The translations under genes were made by a program, and so were the position numbers. From assembly GCF_009901955.1 (NCBI RefSeq), contig NZ_WUTS01000001.1, positions 1,275,666 through 1,339,665 on the forward strand: DNA of 64,000 nucleotides, written 5' to 3'. The DNA comes from Halomonas icarae. GTDB lineage: Bacteria > Pseudomonadota > Gammaproteobacteria > Pseudomonadales > Halomonadaceae. Under the pieces are notes generated by a model. That model saw only the letters and a list, made by a program, of their open reading frames with translations, was not told the origin of the DNA and made no database searches. Positions 53,005 to 61,847 of the stretch are shown here, one piece after another; positions within the stretch are counted from its first letter, which is position 1, and each line of letters starts with the position of its first letter.

Positions 53005-53679
53005 TCAAATCTCGGCCCACATCCTCAGCAGATTCGCCAGGCTCTTCGATAGCATGTCGAAGGTGCGGGTCTTGCCATTGGCCTCGAACTCCTGGCGACG
53101 AGTGCTATCCAGGTCGAAGAGGATCTCGCGTTGCTGGGGGTCACGCACCTGGCTCTGGACCCAGCCTACCACGGCCAGGCGCTCACCGCTGGTGACCGGC
53201 ACGACCCGGTGCAGGGTGGAGGAGGGGTAGAGGATCAGGGCACCGGCCGGCAGCTTGTAGGTCTGCTCTCCAGCGGTCGAGTCGATCAACAGCTCGCCGC
53301 CATCGTAGCTCTCGGGGTCGTTGAGAAACAGCGTGAACGACAGGTCGGTGCGCATCGCCCCCTGTGGGGTGGCCATGATCGCATCGTCGACATGGTTGCC
53401 GTAGCTCATGCCTTCCCGGTAACGGCTGAACATTAGCGGTTTCATGCGCCTTGGGCGTGCCGCCATCTGAAACAGCGGATTGGCCTGCAGGCCCTTGGCA
53501 ATTTCCTTGTGCAGCTCGGCGATGGCCGGATGACGTCCATCCGCCTGCTGGTTGTGCTTCACCGTGCGAGCATGCCAGCCCGCGGTCTCGCGACCGTCGC
53601 GGAAGGCGGCATCGGCCAGGGTGGTCCGGACGCGGGAGAGCAGCTCAGGGGAGATGGCCTGATCGATGCAGAGAATCAC
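53005..53679 (-). CDS. piuC: PKHD-type hydroxylase (PiuC family Fe(II)/2OG dioxygenase)
   Basis: A 224-residue protein with a prolyl-4-hydroxylase-like fold. Iron ligands appear as His and Asp in YGNHVDDAIM and as the distal His in SSTLHRVVPV, followed by RLAVVGWVQSQ. Length equals PiuC/YbiX proteins, which are iron-regulated and often next to siderophore receptor genes. The start is GTG with GGAG upstream. It is transcribed away from the Gly-Glu-His repeat protein; the 163-bp gap carries AATGCAAACGATTCCCA (minus strand), loosely Fur-box-like. Confidence 0.85.
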   Translation of the reverse strand: MILCIDQAISPELLSRVRTTLADAAFRDGRETAGWHARTVKHNQQADGRHPAIAELHKEIAKGLQANPLFQMAARPRRMKPLMFSRYREGMSYGNHVDDAIMATPQGAMRTDLSFTLFLNDPESYDGGELLIDSTAGEQTYKLPAGALILYPSSTLHRVVPVTSGERLAVVGWVQSQVRDPQQREILFDLDSTRRQEFEANGKTRTFDMLSKSLANLLRMWAEI

Positions 53680-53720
53680 GGGGGCTCCAGTCGGTCGAGA
53701 AATGAACCTCGATTATAAAC

Positions 53721-53740
53721 AACTGGGAATCGTTTGCATT
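53721..53740 (-). promoter_or_regulatory. Weak Fur-box-like sequence upstream of piuC
   Basis: On the minus strand AATGCAAACGATTCCCAGTT has partial resemblance to the GATAATGATAATCATTATC Fur consensus. It lies about 45-60 bp upstream of the piuC start and 100 bp upstream of the divergent repeat-protein gene. The match is poor, and position and family knowledge contribute most of the support. Confidence 0.3.
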
Positions 53741-53842
53741 GAGCTTTCCAAGCCGGCACTCTACGCCCGTGCTCCTATCGGCCTGTAGGGCCACCCCCTG
53801 TCAAACGTATAAGCTGTCAAATGTATAAATAAGGAGGTCTGC

Positions 53843-55033
53843 ATGACAAACAGCACCCGCACCAAGCTCTGGGTCGGCGTCGGCGCCAGCGTTCTGCTCG
53901 GCACCAGCACTGCCGGCTGGGCAGAGGCCGAGCCCGCTGCCGACTATACCCAGGGTCCCGACAGTCTGCTGCTGGCCCAGGCCGATCACGGCGGCGAGGG
54001 TGGTGAAGGTGGCGAGGGCGGTGAAGTCGGCCACCACCACGAAGGCGGTGAAGGTGGTGAAGGTGGCGAGGGCGGTGAAGCCGGCCATCACCACGAAGGT
54101 GGCGAAGGCGGAGAAGGTGGTGAAGGTGGCGAGGGCGGTGAAGCCGGCCACCACCACGAAGGCGGTGAAGGTGGTGAAGGTGGCGAGGGCGGTGAAGCCG
54201 GCCATCACCACGAAGGCGGCGAAGGTGGTGAAGGTGGTGAAGGTGGCGAGGGCGGTGAAGCCGGTGAAGGCGGTGAGGGTAGTGAGCCCTATGCAGTCTT
54301 TGATTATCTGAACGCTTCCGCCGGCGGCGAAGGCGGCGAAGGCGGCGAAGGCGGCGAAGGTGGTGAAGGCGGTGAAGGTGGCGAAGGCGGCCATGCCATC
54401 GACGTCAGCAACCCTGGCGTGTATTACACCAACCTGGCGATGATGAAAGGCCATCTCACCGTGGCCCGCGAGCTCTATCAGGCCGGTGAGCAGACCGCCG
54501 CCCAGCCACACTTCGGTCATCCCATCCACGAGCACTATGGGGTGCTCGAGCCGGCCTTTGAGGCGCGCGGCGTTGAGGGCATCGAGTCGAATCTGAAAGC
54601 GTTGGTCGAGACGATGCGCACCGGTGGCGAGTGGGAGAGCAAGACCGATGCCTACGCGACCGCGCTCGAGGCGATCGATGAGGCGATGCAGGACGTGGAT
54701 GGCGAGCTGCGGGATGACGTCGCCTTCCAGAGCCGCGCCCAGCTGGTCCTGCTGCGTCAGGCACTGCACGAGTACGAGGAAGCGGTGGACGATGGGCAAT
54801 TCGTCAATATCGTCGAGTACCAGGATAGCCGTGGTTTTGTGCTGACGGCCCAGGCATTGCTCGAGGCACAGGTCGACCTCTACGCGGAGGACACCTACGC
54901 TGAGTTGCTCGCGGCCTATGAATCGACTCTCGAGGCATGGCCGTCCGCGGTGGCCCCGGAGACTCCGGTGATGACTCCCGGCGAGCTCTCGGCGCGACTG
55001 TTCAAGCTGGAAGCGACGCTCGGCCGCTACTGA
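53843..55033 (+). CDS. Exported Gly-Gly-Glu / His-triplet repeat protein
   Basis: A 396-residue protein with a likely signal peptide (residues 1-27, ending GWA). Residues 50-147 are (Gly-Gly-Glu) repeats interrupted by four His triplets (64-66, 82-84, 103-105, 121-123) at 18-21-18-residue spacing. Residues 161-184 are a second pure GGE tract. The C-terminal 210 residues are helical, with conserved-looking histidines (PHFGHPIHEHYG near residue 225) and no family I recognise. The acidic and histidine clusters suggest metal binding, and the PiuC neighbour hints at iron, but this is inference. The ribosome site is strong (AAGGAGG). Confidence 0.75.
   Translation: MTNSTRTKLWVGVGASVLLGTSTAGWAEAEPAADYTQGPDSLLLAQADHGGEGGEGGEGGEVGHHHEGGEGGEGGEGGEAGHHHEGGEGGEGGEGGEGGEAGHHHEGGEGGEGGEGGEAGHHHEGGEGGEGGEGGEGGEAGEGGEGSEPYAVFDYLNASAGGEGGEGGEGGEGGEGGEGGEGGHAIDVSNPGVYYTNLAMMKGHLTVARELYQAGEQTAAQPHFGHPIHEHYGVLEPAFEARGVEGIESNLKALVETMRTGGEWESKTDAYATALEAIDEAMQDVDGELRDDVAFQSRAQLVLLRQALHEYEEAVDDGQFVNIVEYQDSRGFVLTAQALLEAQVDLYAEDTYAELLAAYESTLEAWPSAVAPETPVMTPGELSARLFKLEATLGRY
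53990..54394 (+). repeat. In-gene tandem repeats encoding GGE/HHH units
   Basis: Repeated GGY-GGY-GAR codons fill 53990-54283 with four CACCAC-type histidine insertions, and again 54323-54394. Synonymous GGT/GGC variation between units shows that the array is not a perfect recent expansion throughout, though several 54-base units are nearly identical. Confidence 0.9.
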
Positions 55034-55076
55034 GTCGGGAGGCAGGGCACGGCAAACCGCCGTATCGGAAATGACG

Positions 55077-55110
55077 AGGCCCGCCCCGGAATGTCCGGGG
55101 CGGGCCTTAT
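55077..55110. terminator. Bidirectional terminator between repeat protein and BCCT genes
   Basis: A 14-bp perfect stem (AGGCCCGCCCCGGA 55077-55090, TCCGGGGCGGGCCT 55094-55107) with a 3-nt loop lies between convergent genes. Confidence 0.82.
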
Positions 55111-55141
55111 CATTGGCCAGGGTGTCTTGTGCTCCGAGTGG

Positions 55142-56893
55142 TCAGTCCTGCTTGATGGCCTGCCTGGCTCGACGGGACTCGCGTAGCAGCGAGACCAGCA
55201 CGCCGACGGTCATCACCAGGATGACGACACTCAGCGGCAGCGCAGCGGCGATCAGTGCCGTCTGCAACGCCGTCAGGCCACCGGCCACCAACAGCACCGC
55301 GGCTACCAGGCCAATGACGATGCCCCAGAAAACGCGGAAGCGTGCCGGTGGCTCGTCATCACCCAGCGACAGGATGGTGGTCAGCACCAGGGTGCCGGAG
55401 TCGGATGAGGTGACGAACCAGCTCATCAGCAGGAACACCATCAGCGCCGACAGTATCCAGCCAAACACACCGGTACCCACGATGCCATCGGCAGTAGCAA
55501 ATAGCGCGGCGGGGAGCTTCCAGGCGTTGACCAGCTCGATGATGCCGGCAGTGCCGGCGCCACCGCTGGCGTGGAGTTCCTGATACATGGCGTTGCCACC
55601 GAAGATGATCAGCCAGACGAAGATGATCAGGGTCGGCACCAACAGCACGCCGAGCACGAACTCACGCAGGGTACGCCCCTTGGAGATACGCGCGATGAAC
55701 AGTCCGACGAAGGGGGCCCAGGCCAGCCACCAGCCCCAGTAGAAGATGGTCCAGCCCTGCTGCCACTCCACCGTCGAAGGCTCGTCCGCGAACCACAGCC
55801 CCATGGGGATGAAGTTGATCGCATAGTCGAGCAGGGTCTCGCCGAAGGCGGTGATCAGCCACAGCGTAGGGCCGCCGATCAGGAAGACGCCGACCACGAA
55901 TACCGAGGTCCAGATGTTCATCTCCGAGATGATGCGGATACCGCGACGCACCCCGGTAACGGCAGAAACGATCGATATCACCGAGATCAGGGCGATCAGG
56001 ATCAGCTGCGTCGGCAGGCCCGAGCCGATACCGACCAGGCGTTCGAGGCCCACGGCCATCTGGCTGACGCCCAGCCCCAGGGAGGTCGCGACGCCGAACA
56101 CACAGCCCAGCACGCCGAGGATATCGAACAGATGCCCCAGAGGGCCGAAGATCCGCTCACCGATAAAGGGGTAGAGTGCCGAGCGCAGCGCCAGGGGTAG
56201 CCCCTTGCGATAGGCGAAGTAGGCCAGTGACATACCGACGATGACGTAGATGGCCCAGCCGTGGAGCCCCCAGTGAAAAACCGTGACACGCAGCGCGTCG
56301 ATGGCCCGCTCATGGCCGATGGCGGTGGCTCCGGCCATATCGGCGTGGGGGTTGTTGGGGTAGCCGAAGGCGCCGGTATCGTCGAGATAGAAGATCGGCT
56401 CGGCGACACCGAAGAACAGGATGCCGATGCCGATGCCGGCGGAAAAAAGCATCGAGAACCAGGCGAAGTTGCTGAACTCCGGTCGGCTATCGTCGGGGCC
56501 CAGCCGCACGCTGCCATAGCGACTCAGAACGATAAACGCGCACACCGTCAACAGCAGCATCACCGTGATCAGGTAGTAGCCGCTGAAGGTGCTTTCGATC
56601 CAGGCGCGGGTGGCGCCGAACAGCATGCCGGCGGTCTCCGAGCCGAAGCCGGTGAACAGCACAAAGGCCAGCACCAGCAGGGCGGAGGTAATGGTCATGC
56701 CGCGATGCATGCCCTGGAAGAATCCACCCTGGGCCAGCTCAGTGACCATGTAGTCGGTGTCGAGCTCTACATAGGGGGACGCATCCTCGGGCGGAGATGA
56801 GGGACGAATGGGGGGAGTGTGATTAGCGATGATCTTATCCTCTTTAACCGGGCCACGGGCCGGCGATCCCGTGGTGCCGCCCAGGGGCGGCAC
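55142..56893 (-). CDS. BCCT-family transporter of the carnitine cluster
   Basis: Up to 583 residues with 12 helices. All Trp positions typical of betaine/carnitine carriers are present: VFHWGLHGWAIY in helix 4 and TIFYWGWWLAWAPFVG in helix 8, followed by ARISKGRTLREF. It probably imports carnitine, gamma-butyrobetaine or betaine. The start is uncertain: the GTG at 56893 falls inside a hairpin, the first downstream in-frame ATG (56749) would cut into the conserved N-terminal ELDTDY region, and an AGAGGA sequence precedes in-frame ATC codons between them. It lies behind the cdh operon on the same strand. Confidence 0.87.
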   Translation of the reverse strand: MPPLGGTTGSPARGPVKEDKIIANHTPPIRPSSPPEDASPYVELDTDYMVTELAQGGFFQGMHRGMTITSALLVLAFVLFTGFGSETAGMLFGATRAWIESTFSGYYLITVMLLLTVCAFIVLSRYGSVRLGPDDSRPEFSNFAWFSMLFSAGIGIGILFFGVAEPIFYLDDTGAFGYPNNPHADMAGATAIGHERAIDALRVTVFHWGLHGWAIYVIVGMSLAYFAYRKGLPLALRSALYPFIGERIFGPLGHLFDILGVLGCVFGVATSLGLGVSQMAVGLERLVGIGSGLPTQLILIALISVISIVSAVTGVRRGIRIISEMNIWTSVFVVGVFLIGGPTLWLITAFGETLLDYAINFIPMGLWFADEPSTVEWQQGWTIFYWGWWLAWAPFVGLFIARISKGRTLREFVLGVLLVPTLIIFVWLIIFGGNAMYQELHASGGAGTAGIIELVNAWKLPAALFATADGIVGTGVFGWILSALMVFLLMSWFVTSSDSGTLVLTTILSLGDDEPPARFRVFWGIVIGLVAAVLLVAGGLTALQTALIAAALPLSVVILVMTVGVLVSLLRESRRARQAIKQD

Positions 56894-56894
56894 C
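56873..56894. terminator. Hairpin after the cdh operon
   Basis: GGTGCCGCCC (56873-56882) and GGGCGGCACC (56885-56894) are perfect complements. The hairpin lies 22 bases past the end of the thioesterase gene in the direction of transcription. No T-run follows, so it may only pause transcription before the BCCT gene. Confidence 0.5.
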
Positions 56895-56915
56895 GTCGTC
56901 GAACAGCAGCGAGTG

Positions 56916-57371
56916 TTAGCGCCGAATGCCGATGGTGCGGCCTGCCAGGGCCGGCCAGGCCGAGGCTTCCGCCTGGGGCAGGCTGGCGATGGCCTCTATC
57001 ACCTCCGGTGGAAAGGGTGACGGTCGGCCGCTCGCCTGGTTCATGCCCATCAGCATCTGCTCGCTGGTCGCCAGCAGGTTACCCTCCTCGTCGTTCAGCT
57101 CCAGGAAGACATGCAGGCGCTTGGCATCGCGATCCAGCAGGGTCACGGCGACGTTCAGTGGCTGCCCTTCATGGGCCTCGCGACGATAGCAGAGGTGAGT
57201 CTCCAGGGTGTAGATCGTATAGCCATGGCGCTCGCGTCCTGCGGCGTCCAGGCCGATATGATCCATCAGCGCTTCAAGCGCCAGGGAGAACACCCGGGCA
57301 TACTCGGCATCGTTCATGTGACCGTTGTAGTCGACCCACTCGGGTGCGACACGGCTCTCCAGGATCACCAT
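56916..57371 (-). CDS. cdhB: Betainyl-CoA thioesterase (hotdog fold)
   Basis: A 151-residue 4-hydroxybenzoyl-CoA-thioesterase-like protein. The hotdog signature with catalytic Asp is in VAPEWVDYNGHMNDAEYARVF near residues 8-28. In carnitine degradation it releases glycine betaine from betainyl-CoA. It overlaps the carnitine dehydrogenase stop as TGATG, so translation is coupled. In some bacteria the thioesterase is fused to the dehydrogenase; here it is separate. Confidence 0.86.
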   Translation of the reverse strand: MVILESRVAPEWVDYNGHMNDAEYARVFSLALEALMDHIGLDAAGRERHGYTIYTLETHLCYRREAHEGQPLNVAVTLLDRDAKRLHVFLELNDEEGNLLATSEQMLMGMNQASGRPSPFPPEVIEAIASLPQAEASAWPALAGRTIGIRR

Positions 57372-58327
57372 CAGATGCGTCCCTCGAGGCCTTCGGCCTC
57401 GGGCCAGTACTTCTGCACCAGATCGAGCAGCTCGACCAGGAAGTCATCGCGACGGCGGTCGAGCTCGGCGACCGGCCGGCCGGCGGCCTGGTGCTCGCAG
57501 CCCTCGACCACCTTGTCGATCAGCTCATCGGTGAGCTCGGGGGCCTCCAGCTTGGTCCACGGCAGCTTCAGCGCCGGGCCGAACTGCTCGAGCATATGCC
57601 GCATGCCCTGCTCGCCACCTGCGAGGTGGAAGGTCAGGAAGGTGCCCATCAGCGACCAGCGCAGGCCGCAACCGTAGACCACTGCGGCGTCGATCTCCTC
57701 GGTGGTGGCCACGCCGTCGTTGACCAGGTGCAGCGCCTCGCGCCACAGTGCCTCCATCAGACGATCGGCGATATGCCCCTCGATTTCGCGACGCACCACC
57801 AGCGGGCGCATCGCCAGCTCCTGGTAGAGTGCCTGGGCGGCCTCGATCTGCGCGGTCTCGGTAGCCTCGCCGCCGACCAGCTCCACCAGCGGCAGCAGGT
57901 AGACCGGGTTGAAGGGGTGGGCGACGATCACCCGGCCGGGCGCCTTGGTGCAATCCTGCTGCAGATCGGTCGGCTTGAAGCCCGAAGTGGAAGAGCCGAT
58001 GATCGTGCCCGGCGCGGCCGCGGCATCCAGGGCGGCGAGGATCTCGCGCTTCAGCTCGAGTCGCTCGGGGACATTCTCCTGGATCAGGTCGGCACCCTCG
58101 ACGGCTTCTTCCAGGCTTGCGACGAAGCGCAGCCGCTGGGGGCTCGCGCCGTCGGCCAGGCCGAGCTTGTCGAGCGAGCTCCAGGCGTTGTCGACGAAGG
58201 CGCGGGTGCGGGTCTCAGCCTCAGGCGCGGGATCGAAGGCGACCACGTCCCAGCCCTGGGCCAGGGCCCGGGCGATCCAGCCATTACCGATGACGCCGGT
58301 GCCGATGACGGTCAGCTGCTGGCTCAT
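57371..58327 (-). CDS. cdhA: L-carnitine dehydrogenase
   Basis: A 318-residue NAD-dependent dehydrogenase of the 3-hydroxyacyl-CoA dehydrogenase family. The Rossmann motif [14 protein letters not shown] is at residues 8-21, and a central [19 protein letters not shown] signature carries the catalytic His. It oxidises L-carnitine to 3-dehydrocarnitine. ATGA overlap with cdhC and TGATG overlap with cdhB mark a tight operon. Context separates it from ordinary 3-hydroxybutyryl-CoA dehydrogenases. Confidence 0.9.
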   Translation of the reverse strand: MSQQLTVIGTGVIGNGWIARALAQGWDVVAFDPAPEAETRTRAFVDNAWSSLDKLGLADGASPQRLRFVASLEEAVEGADLIQENVPERLELKREILAALDAAAAPGTIIGSSTSGFKPTDLQQDCTKAPGRVIVAHPFNPVYLLPLVELVGGEATETAQIEAAQALYQELAMRPLVVRREIEGHIADRLMEALWREALHLVNDGVATTEEIDAAVVYGCGLRWSLMGTFLTFHLAGGEQGMRHMLEQFGPALKLPWTKLEAPELTDELIDKVVEGCEHQAAGRPVAELDRRRDDFLVELLDLVQKYWPEAEGLEGRI

Positions 58328-59232
58328 GCTTCACCTCCCACGACCTTGCCGGTGCTCGGGTCGCGCAGCTTGAGATGCGCGCGGGTCTCGGCCGGGGTCA
58401 TGACACGCCCGCCGAGGGTCTCGATAAGATTGCCGGCCTTCTCGACCAGGCCGCCGTTGGTGGCCAGCACGCCCTTCTCGAGATAGAGGTTGTCCTCCAG
58501 GCCGACCCTGGCGTGGCCACCCAGCATCATCGCCTGAGCCACCATCGGCATCTGGTGACGACCGATGCCGAAGGCAGCCCAGTTGGCGTTTTCGGGCAGC
58601 TTGTTGCGCATGGCCAACATGGTCTCGGGGTCGGCCTCGGCGCCCCAGGGGATGCCTAGGCACAGCTGGTAGAGCGGGTCCCCGTCGATCAGCCCCTCCT
58701 GCTGCAGCTGGCGGGCGAACCAGACGTGGCCCAGGTCGAAGCACTCCAGCTCCGGCTTGACGCCGGCCGCCTGCACCAGGCGGGCGTGCTCGCGCAGCCA
58801 GTCCGCGGTGTTGATATAGACCATATCGCCGAAGTTGAGACTGCCGCAGTCCAGGGTGCACAGCTCGGGGAGCAGCTCGCCCACCGGCTCGTGGCGCTGA
58901 GCCGGGGTCTGGATATCGGTACCCGGGCCCCCACGGGTCGGGTCCTCGACATCGGGGATCCAGTCGCCGCCGCCACCGGCGGTGATGTTCATGACGATAT
59001 CGACGTCGGCCTCGCGGACGCGCTCCATCACCTCGCGGAAGTGATCGAGGGAGTGGCTGATGCTGCCGGTCTCCGGGTCACGCACGTGGATATGCGCAAT
59101 GCTGGCGCCGGCACGCGCGGCCTCGATGCAGTTATCGGCGATCTGCTGCGGGGTGACCGGCACATTGGGATTCTTGCCGGTGGTGTCGCCGGCCCCGGTG
59201 ACGGCGCAGGTCAGAATAACGTTGCGGTTCAT
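58324..59232 (-). CDS. cdhC: Dehydrocarnitine cleavage enzyme (BKACE family)
   Basis: A 302-residue beta-keto acid cleavage enzyme. The zinc-binding [10 protein letters not shown] is near residue 47, and a Glu in [11 protein letters not shown] late in the chain fits the usual third ligand. With acetyl-CoA it splits 3-dehydrocarnitine into betainyl-CoA and acetoacetate. It is the first gene of the minus-strand cdhC-cdhA-cdhB operon and overlaps cdhA by 4 bases. The 199-bp gap upstream (59233-59431) must hold the promoter, but I cannot pick out a convincing operator. Confidence 0.9.
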   Translation of the reverse strand: MNRNVILTCAVTGAGDTTGKNPNVPVTPQQIADNCIEAARAGASIAHIHVRDPETGSISHSLDHFREVMERVREADVDIVMNITAGGGGDWIPDVEDPTRGGPGTDIQTPAQRHEPVGELLPELCTLDCGSLNFGDMVYINTADWLREHARLVQAAGVKPELECFDLGHVWFARQLQQEGLIDGDPLYQLCLGIPWGAEADPETMLAMRNKLPENANWAAFGIGRHQMPMVAQAMMLGGHARVGLEDNLYLEKGVLATNGGLVEKAGNLIETLGGRVMTPAETRAHLKLRDPSTGKVVGGEA

Positions 59233-59431
59233 GCTCCGCTCCCTGTGATGGAGGATTTGACCCGCACAGTGTGACCATCCATTCGCCGGCAGTATTTTCG
59301 AAAGGCGACGTCTTATTGATGAAAAGCGTCCTTTTTAGAGAGGGCGTGGAAAACGCGTCCTCGCGTAGAGGTCCCCGAGGTGCTTTCCCGTTACTCTTGA
59401 TTGTCGTTATGAATCTGCTCTGGAAGCTACG

Positions 59432-60199
59432 ATGTTGCTGCTCGACTCGCTTTCGCCGCTCTCCGCCGGCATCAATCTGCTGCTGGTCGTGATTTCCGTG
59501 TTCACCTCTGCCTTCACCGCGGCGGTAGGGGTTGGCGGCGGGTTGCTGCTGATCATGGCCCTGGCCCAGGTGATGCCGGTGGCGGCGCTGATCCCGGTGC
59601 ACGGCATGGTGCAGACGGGCTCCAATGTCGGACGGGTAGCGCTGACCTGGCGTCATGTCGATCGCCAGGTGATCACGGCCTTCCTGCCCGGGGTGGTACT
59701 GGGCGCCCTGGCTGCGGCCTGGCTACTGATACGCTTGCCGGCCGGGTTGCTGGAGCTGTGTATCGCCGCCTTCGTGCTCTACAGCTGCTGGGGGCCGGGC
59801 TTGCCCAAGCGTGCCCTCGGGCGTGCCGGGGTGCTGATGGCCGGCGCCCTGACCACGCTGCTCTCCAGCCTGGTGGGAGCCAGTGGGCCCATGGTGGCCG
59901 CCTTCATCAAGCAGGGGCAGGTAGACCGCCTGACCAAGGTGGCTACCTTCTCGGCCTGCATGAGCGCGCAGCACCTGACCAAGGCCTTCGTGTTCGGCAT
60001 GGCCGGCTTCGTGTTCCGCGACTGGCTGGGGCTGATGCTGGCCATGATCGCATCGGGGTTCCTTGGCACCTGGCTGGGGCTGCGTCTGTTGAGTCGACTC
60101 TCGGAACATCGCTTCGACACCCTGTTCAACTGGGCGCTGACGCTGCTCGCGATACGGTTGGTGTGGCTGGGAGCGTCACGGCTGATGGGGTGGAGATAG
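59432..60199 (+). CDS. TauE/SafE-family membrane permease
   Basis: A 255-residue membrane protein with about eight helices. The first half has AAVGVGGGLLLIMALAQVMPVAALIPVHGMVQ, the family's glycine-rich repeat, partly mirrored in the second half (TLLSSLVGASGPMVAAFIKQG). Members export sulfite, sulfoacetate or related organic anions. It is divergent from the cdh operon, and no neighbour points to a substrate. Confidence 0.85.
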   Translation: MLLLDSLSPLSAGINLLLVVISVFTSAFTAAVGVGGGLLLIMALAQVMPVAALIPVHGMVQTGSNVGRVALTWRHVDRQVITAFLPGVVLGALAAAWLLIRLPAGLLELCIAAFVLYSCWGPGLPKRALGRAGVLMAGALTTLLSSLVGASGPMVAAFIKQGQVDRLTKVATFSACMSAQHLTKAFVFGMAGFVFRDWLGLMLAMIASGFLGTWLGLRLLSRLSEHRFDTLFNWALTLLAIRLVWLGASRLMGWR

Positions 60200-60310
60200 A
60201 GGAGAGCGCCTCTTTTTTTGGCGACTGCCACTGTAAACTGACGCGATGCTGGCCATAATGCCTTTAGAATCCTCAGCTAAAGCGTTTAGGTACATTCGAG
60301 GGAGAACACT

Positions 60311-61735
60311 ATGATGACCGCGATCATGGCCATGGGCCGCTCACGGCGATTGGCATTCGGGCTACTAATAAGCCTGGGGGTGCTGCTGGCCGGGGTGGCG
60401 CAGGCCAACCCTCGCTATGCGGCCATCGTCGTCGACGTACAAAGCGGCGAGATTCTGCATGCCGCCAATGCCGACGAGACGCGCTATCCGGCCTCCTTGA
60501 CCAAGATGATGACGCTTTACCTGCTGTTCGAGGCGCTCGAGGGACGAAGCCTGAGCCTGCATCATGCGCTACCGGTCTCTTCCTATGCGGCCGGAAAGCC
60601 GGCCTCCAAGCTCTATGTCAAGGCAGGCTCCACGATCCCGGTGGAGACCGCTATCGAAGCGCTGGTGATCAAGTCGGCGAATGATGTGGCCGTGGTGGTC
60701 GCCGAGGCGCTGGGCGGCAGTGAGGCTCACTTCGCCCGCATGATGACCGACAAGGCGCGTGAGTTGGGCATGACCCACACTACCTTCCGCAATCCGCATG
60801 GCTTGCCCGATGCCAACCAGACCACTACCGCCCGCGATATGGCGACCCTGTCGTTGCGTCTGATGCAGGACTTCCCCCAGTACTATCACTACTTCTCGCG
60901 CACCCGCTTCGACTGGAAAGGCAAGACCATCACCGGGCATAACCGTCTGCTCGACAACTATGCCGGTGCCGATGGCCTGAAGACCGGCTTTATCCGCGCC
61001 TCGGGGTTCAATGTGGCGACCTCGGCGGTGCGCGATGGCCGTCGACTGGTGTCGGTGGTCATGGGGGGCTTCACCGCGGCCTCCCGCGACGCCCATATGG
61101 CGGACCTGCTGAACCGTGGCTTCGTGCGCGCCTCGCTGTTCGGGCGCGGTGACTGGGTCGCCCAGGCCGACTTCTCGGGTGAGCGCATGGATGTGCCCCG
61201 GACGGCACCGATGCCCAGCCGCACGCTGCCATCGGCGCCGCCGGCCGTGCAAGTGGCCAGCCGCCAGGAGCCAGAACCCACCGCTCGGGTCACGCGCCGC
61301 CTGCAGCCCGAGCCGGCACCGGCGGTTCAAGTGGCTAGCCTGGAGGCGCCTGAGCCGCTGCCCCGTGCGGCCTCGGCGCTGCCAGAGACCGCTCAGGGCT
61401 CCGCCAACGACCCGATCCGCGAACTGATCGGCCAGGCCGATGCAGCGGTCACCCGCACCACCCAGCGCCTCGAGCCGCTGGGGCGTAGCGGCAGTTGGGG
61501 TATCCAGGTCGGCGCCTTCAGCAGTCCCGATAACGCCCGCAACCTGGCAGGCCGTGCCGCCGATCGACTGGCCAGCGATCTGGCCAATGCCCGCGTGGAT
61601 ATTCATGAGGTACCCGGGCCGCAATCCCTGTTCCGCGCCCGCCTGGTCAATCTCGACGAGAACCAGGCCTATCGCGCCTGTCGCAGTCTGGTTCAGGATG
61701 GCATCGATTGCATGGTGGTCAACGCCACCCTCTAG
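60311..61735 (+). CDS. D-alanyl-D-alanine carboxypeptidase with C-terminal SPOR domain
   Basis: A 474-residue exported penicillin-binding protein (PBP5/6 class). A signal peptide covers residues 1-32. The active-site motifs are Ser62-x-x-Lys65 (SLTK), Ser122-Ala-Asn124 and Lys224-Thr-Gly226. A Pro/Ala/Glu-rich linker (about 295-390) joins a SPOR domain (about 395-474, SWGIQVGAFSSPDNARNLA) that binds denuded peptidoglycan at division septa. The enzyme trims stem pentapeptides. It lacks the second domain and membrane anchor of E. coli DacA, so SPOR probably provides localisation. Confidence 0.92.
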   Translation: MMTAIMAMGRSRRLAFGLLISLGVLLAGVAQANPRYAAIVVDVQSGEILHAANADETRYPASLTKMMTLYLLFEALEGRSLSLHHALPVSSYAAGKPASKLYVKAGSTIPVETAIEALVIKSANDVAVVVAEALGGSEAHFARMMTDKARELGMTHTTFRNPHGLPDANQTTTARDMATLSLRLMQDFPQYYHYFSRTRFDWKGKTITGHNRLLDNYAGADGLKTGFIRASGFNVATSAVRDGRRLVSVVMGGFTAASRDAHMADLLNRGFVRASLFGRGDWVAQADFSGERMDVPRTAPMPSRTLPSAPPAVQVASRQEPEPTARVTRRLQPEPAPAVQVASLEAPEPLPRAASALPETAQGSANDPIRELIGQADAAVTRTTQRLEPLGRSGSWGIQVGAFSSPDNARNLAGRAADRLASDLANARVDIHEVPGPQSLFRARLVNLDENQAYRACRSLVQDGIDCMVVNATL

Positions 61736-61776
61736 TTCTTGCCGTTTGCCTGCGAACCTTCTAGCCTGATCTCGAT

Positions 61777-61816
61777 ACCACCCCGTCGATCCCTGATCGG
61801 CGGGGTGGTGCTTTTG
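61777..61816 (+). terminator. Terminator after the carboxypeptidase gene
   Basis: A 15-bp stem with one G-T pair (ACCACCCCGTCGATC 61777-61791, GATCGGCGGGGTGGT 61795-61809) and a CCT loop is followed by GCTTTTG. Confidence 0.88.
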
Positions 61817-61847
61817 TCACGCTTGAGGAGCGGGAAGGGGAGTCGCG

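Noticed and set aside
53801..54799. Minus-strand frame rich in Phe-Thr-Ala repeats opposite the GGE protein
   Set aside because: It is the complement of the GGE codons. The plus-strand frame has a strong ribosome site and signal peptide, and the antisense frame has neither.
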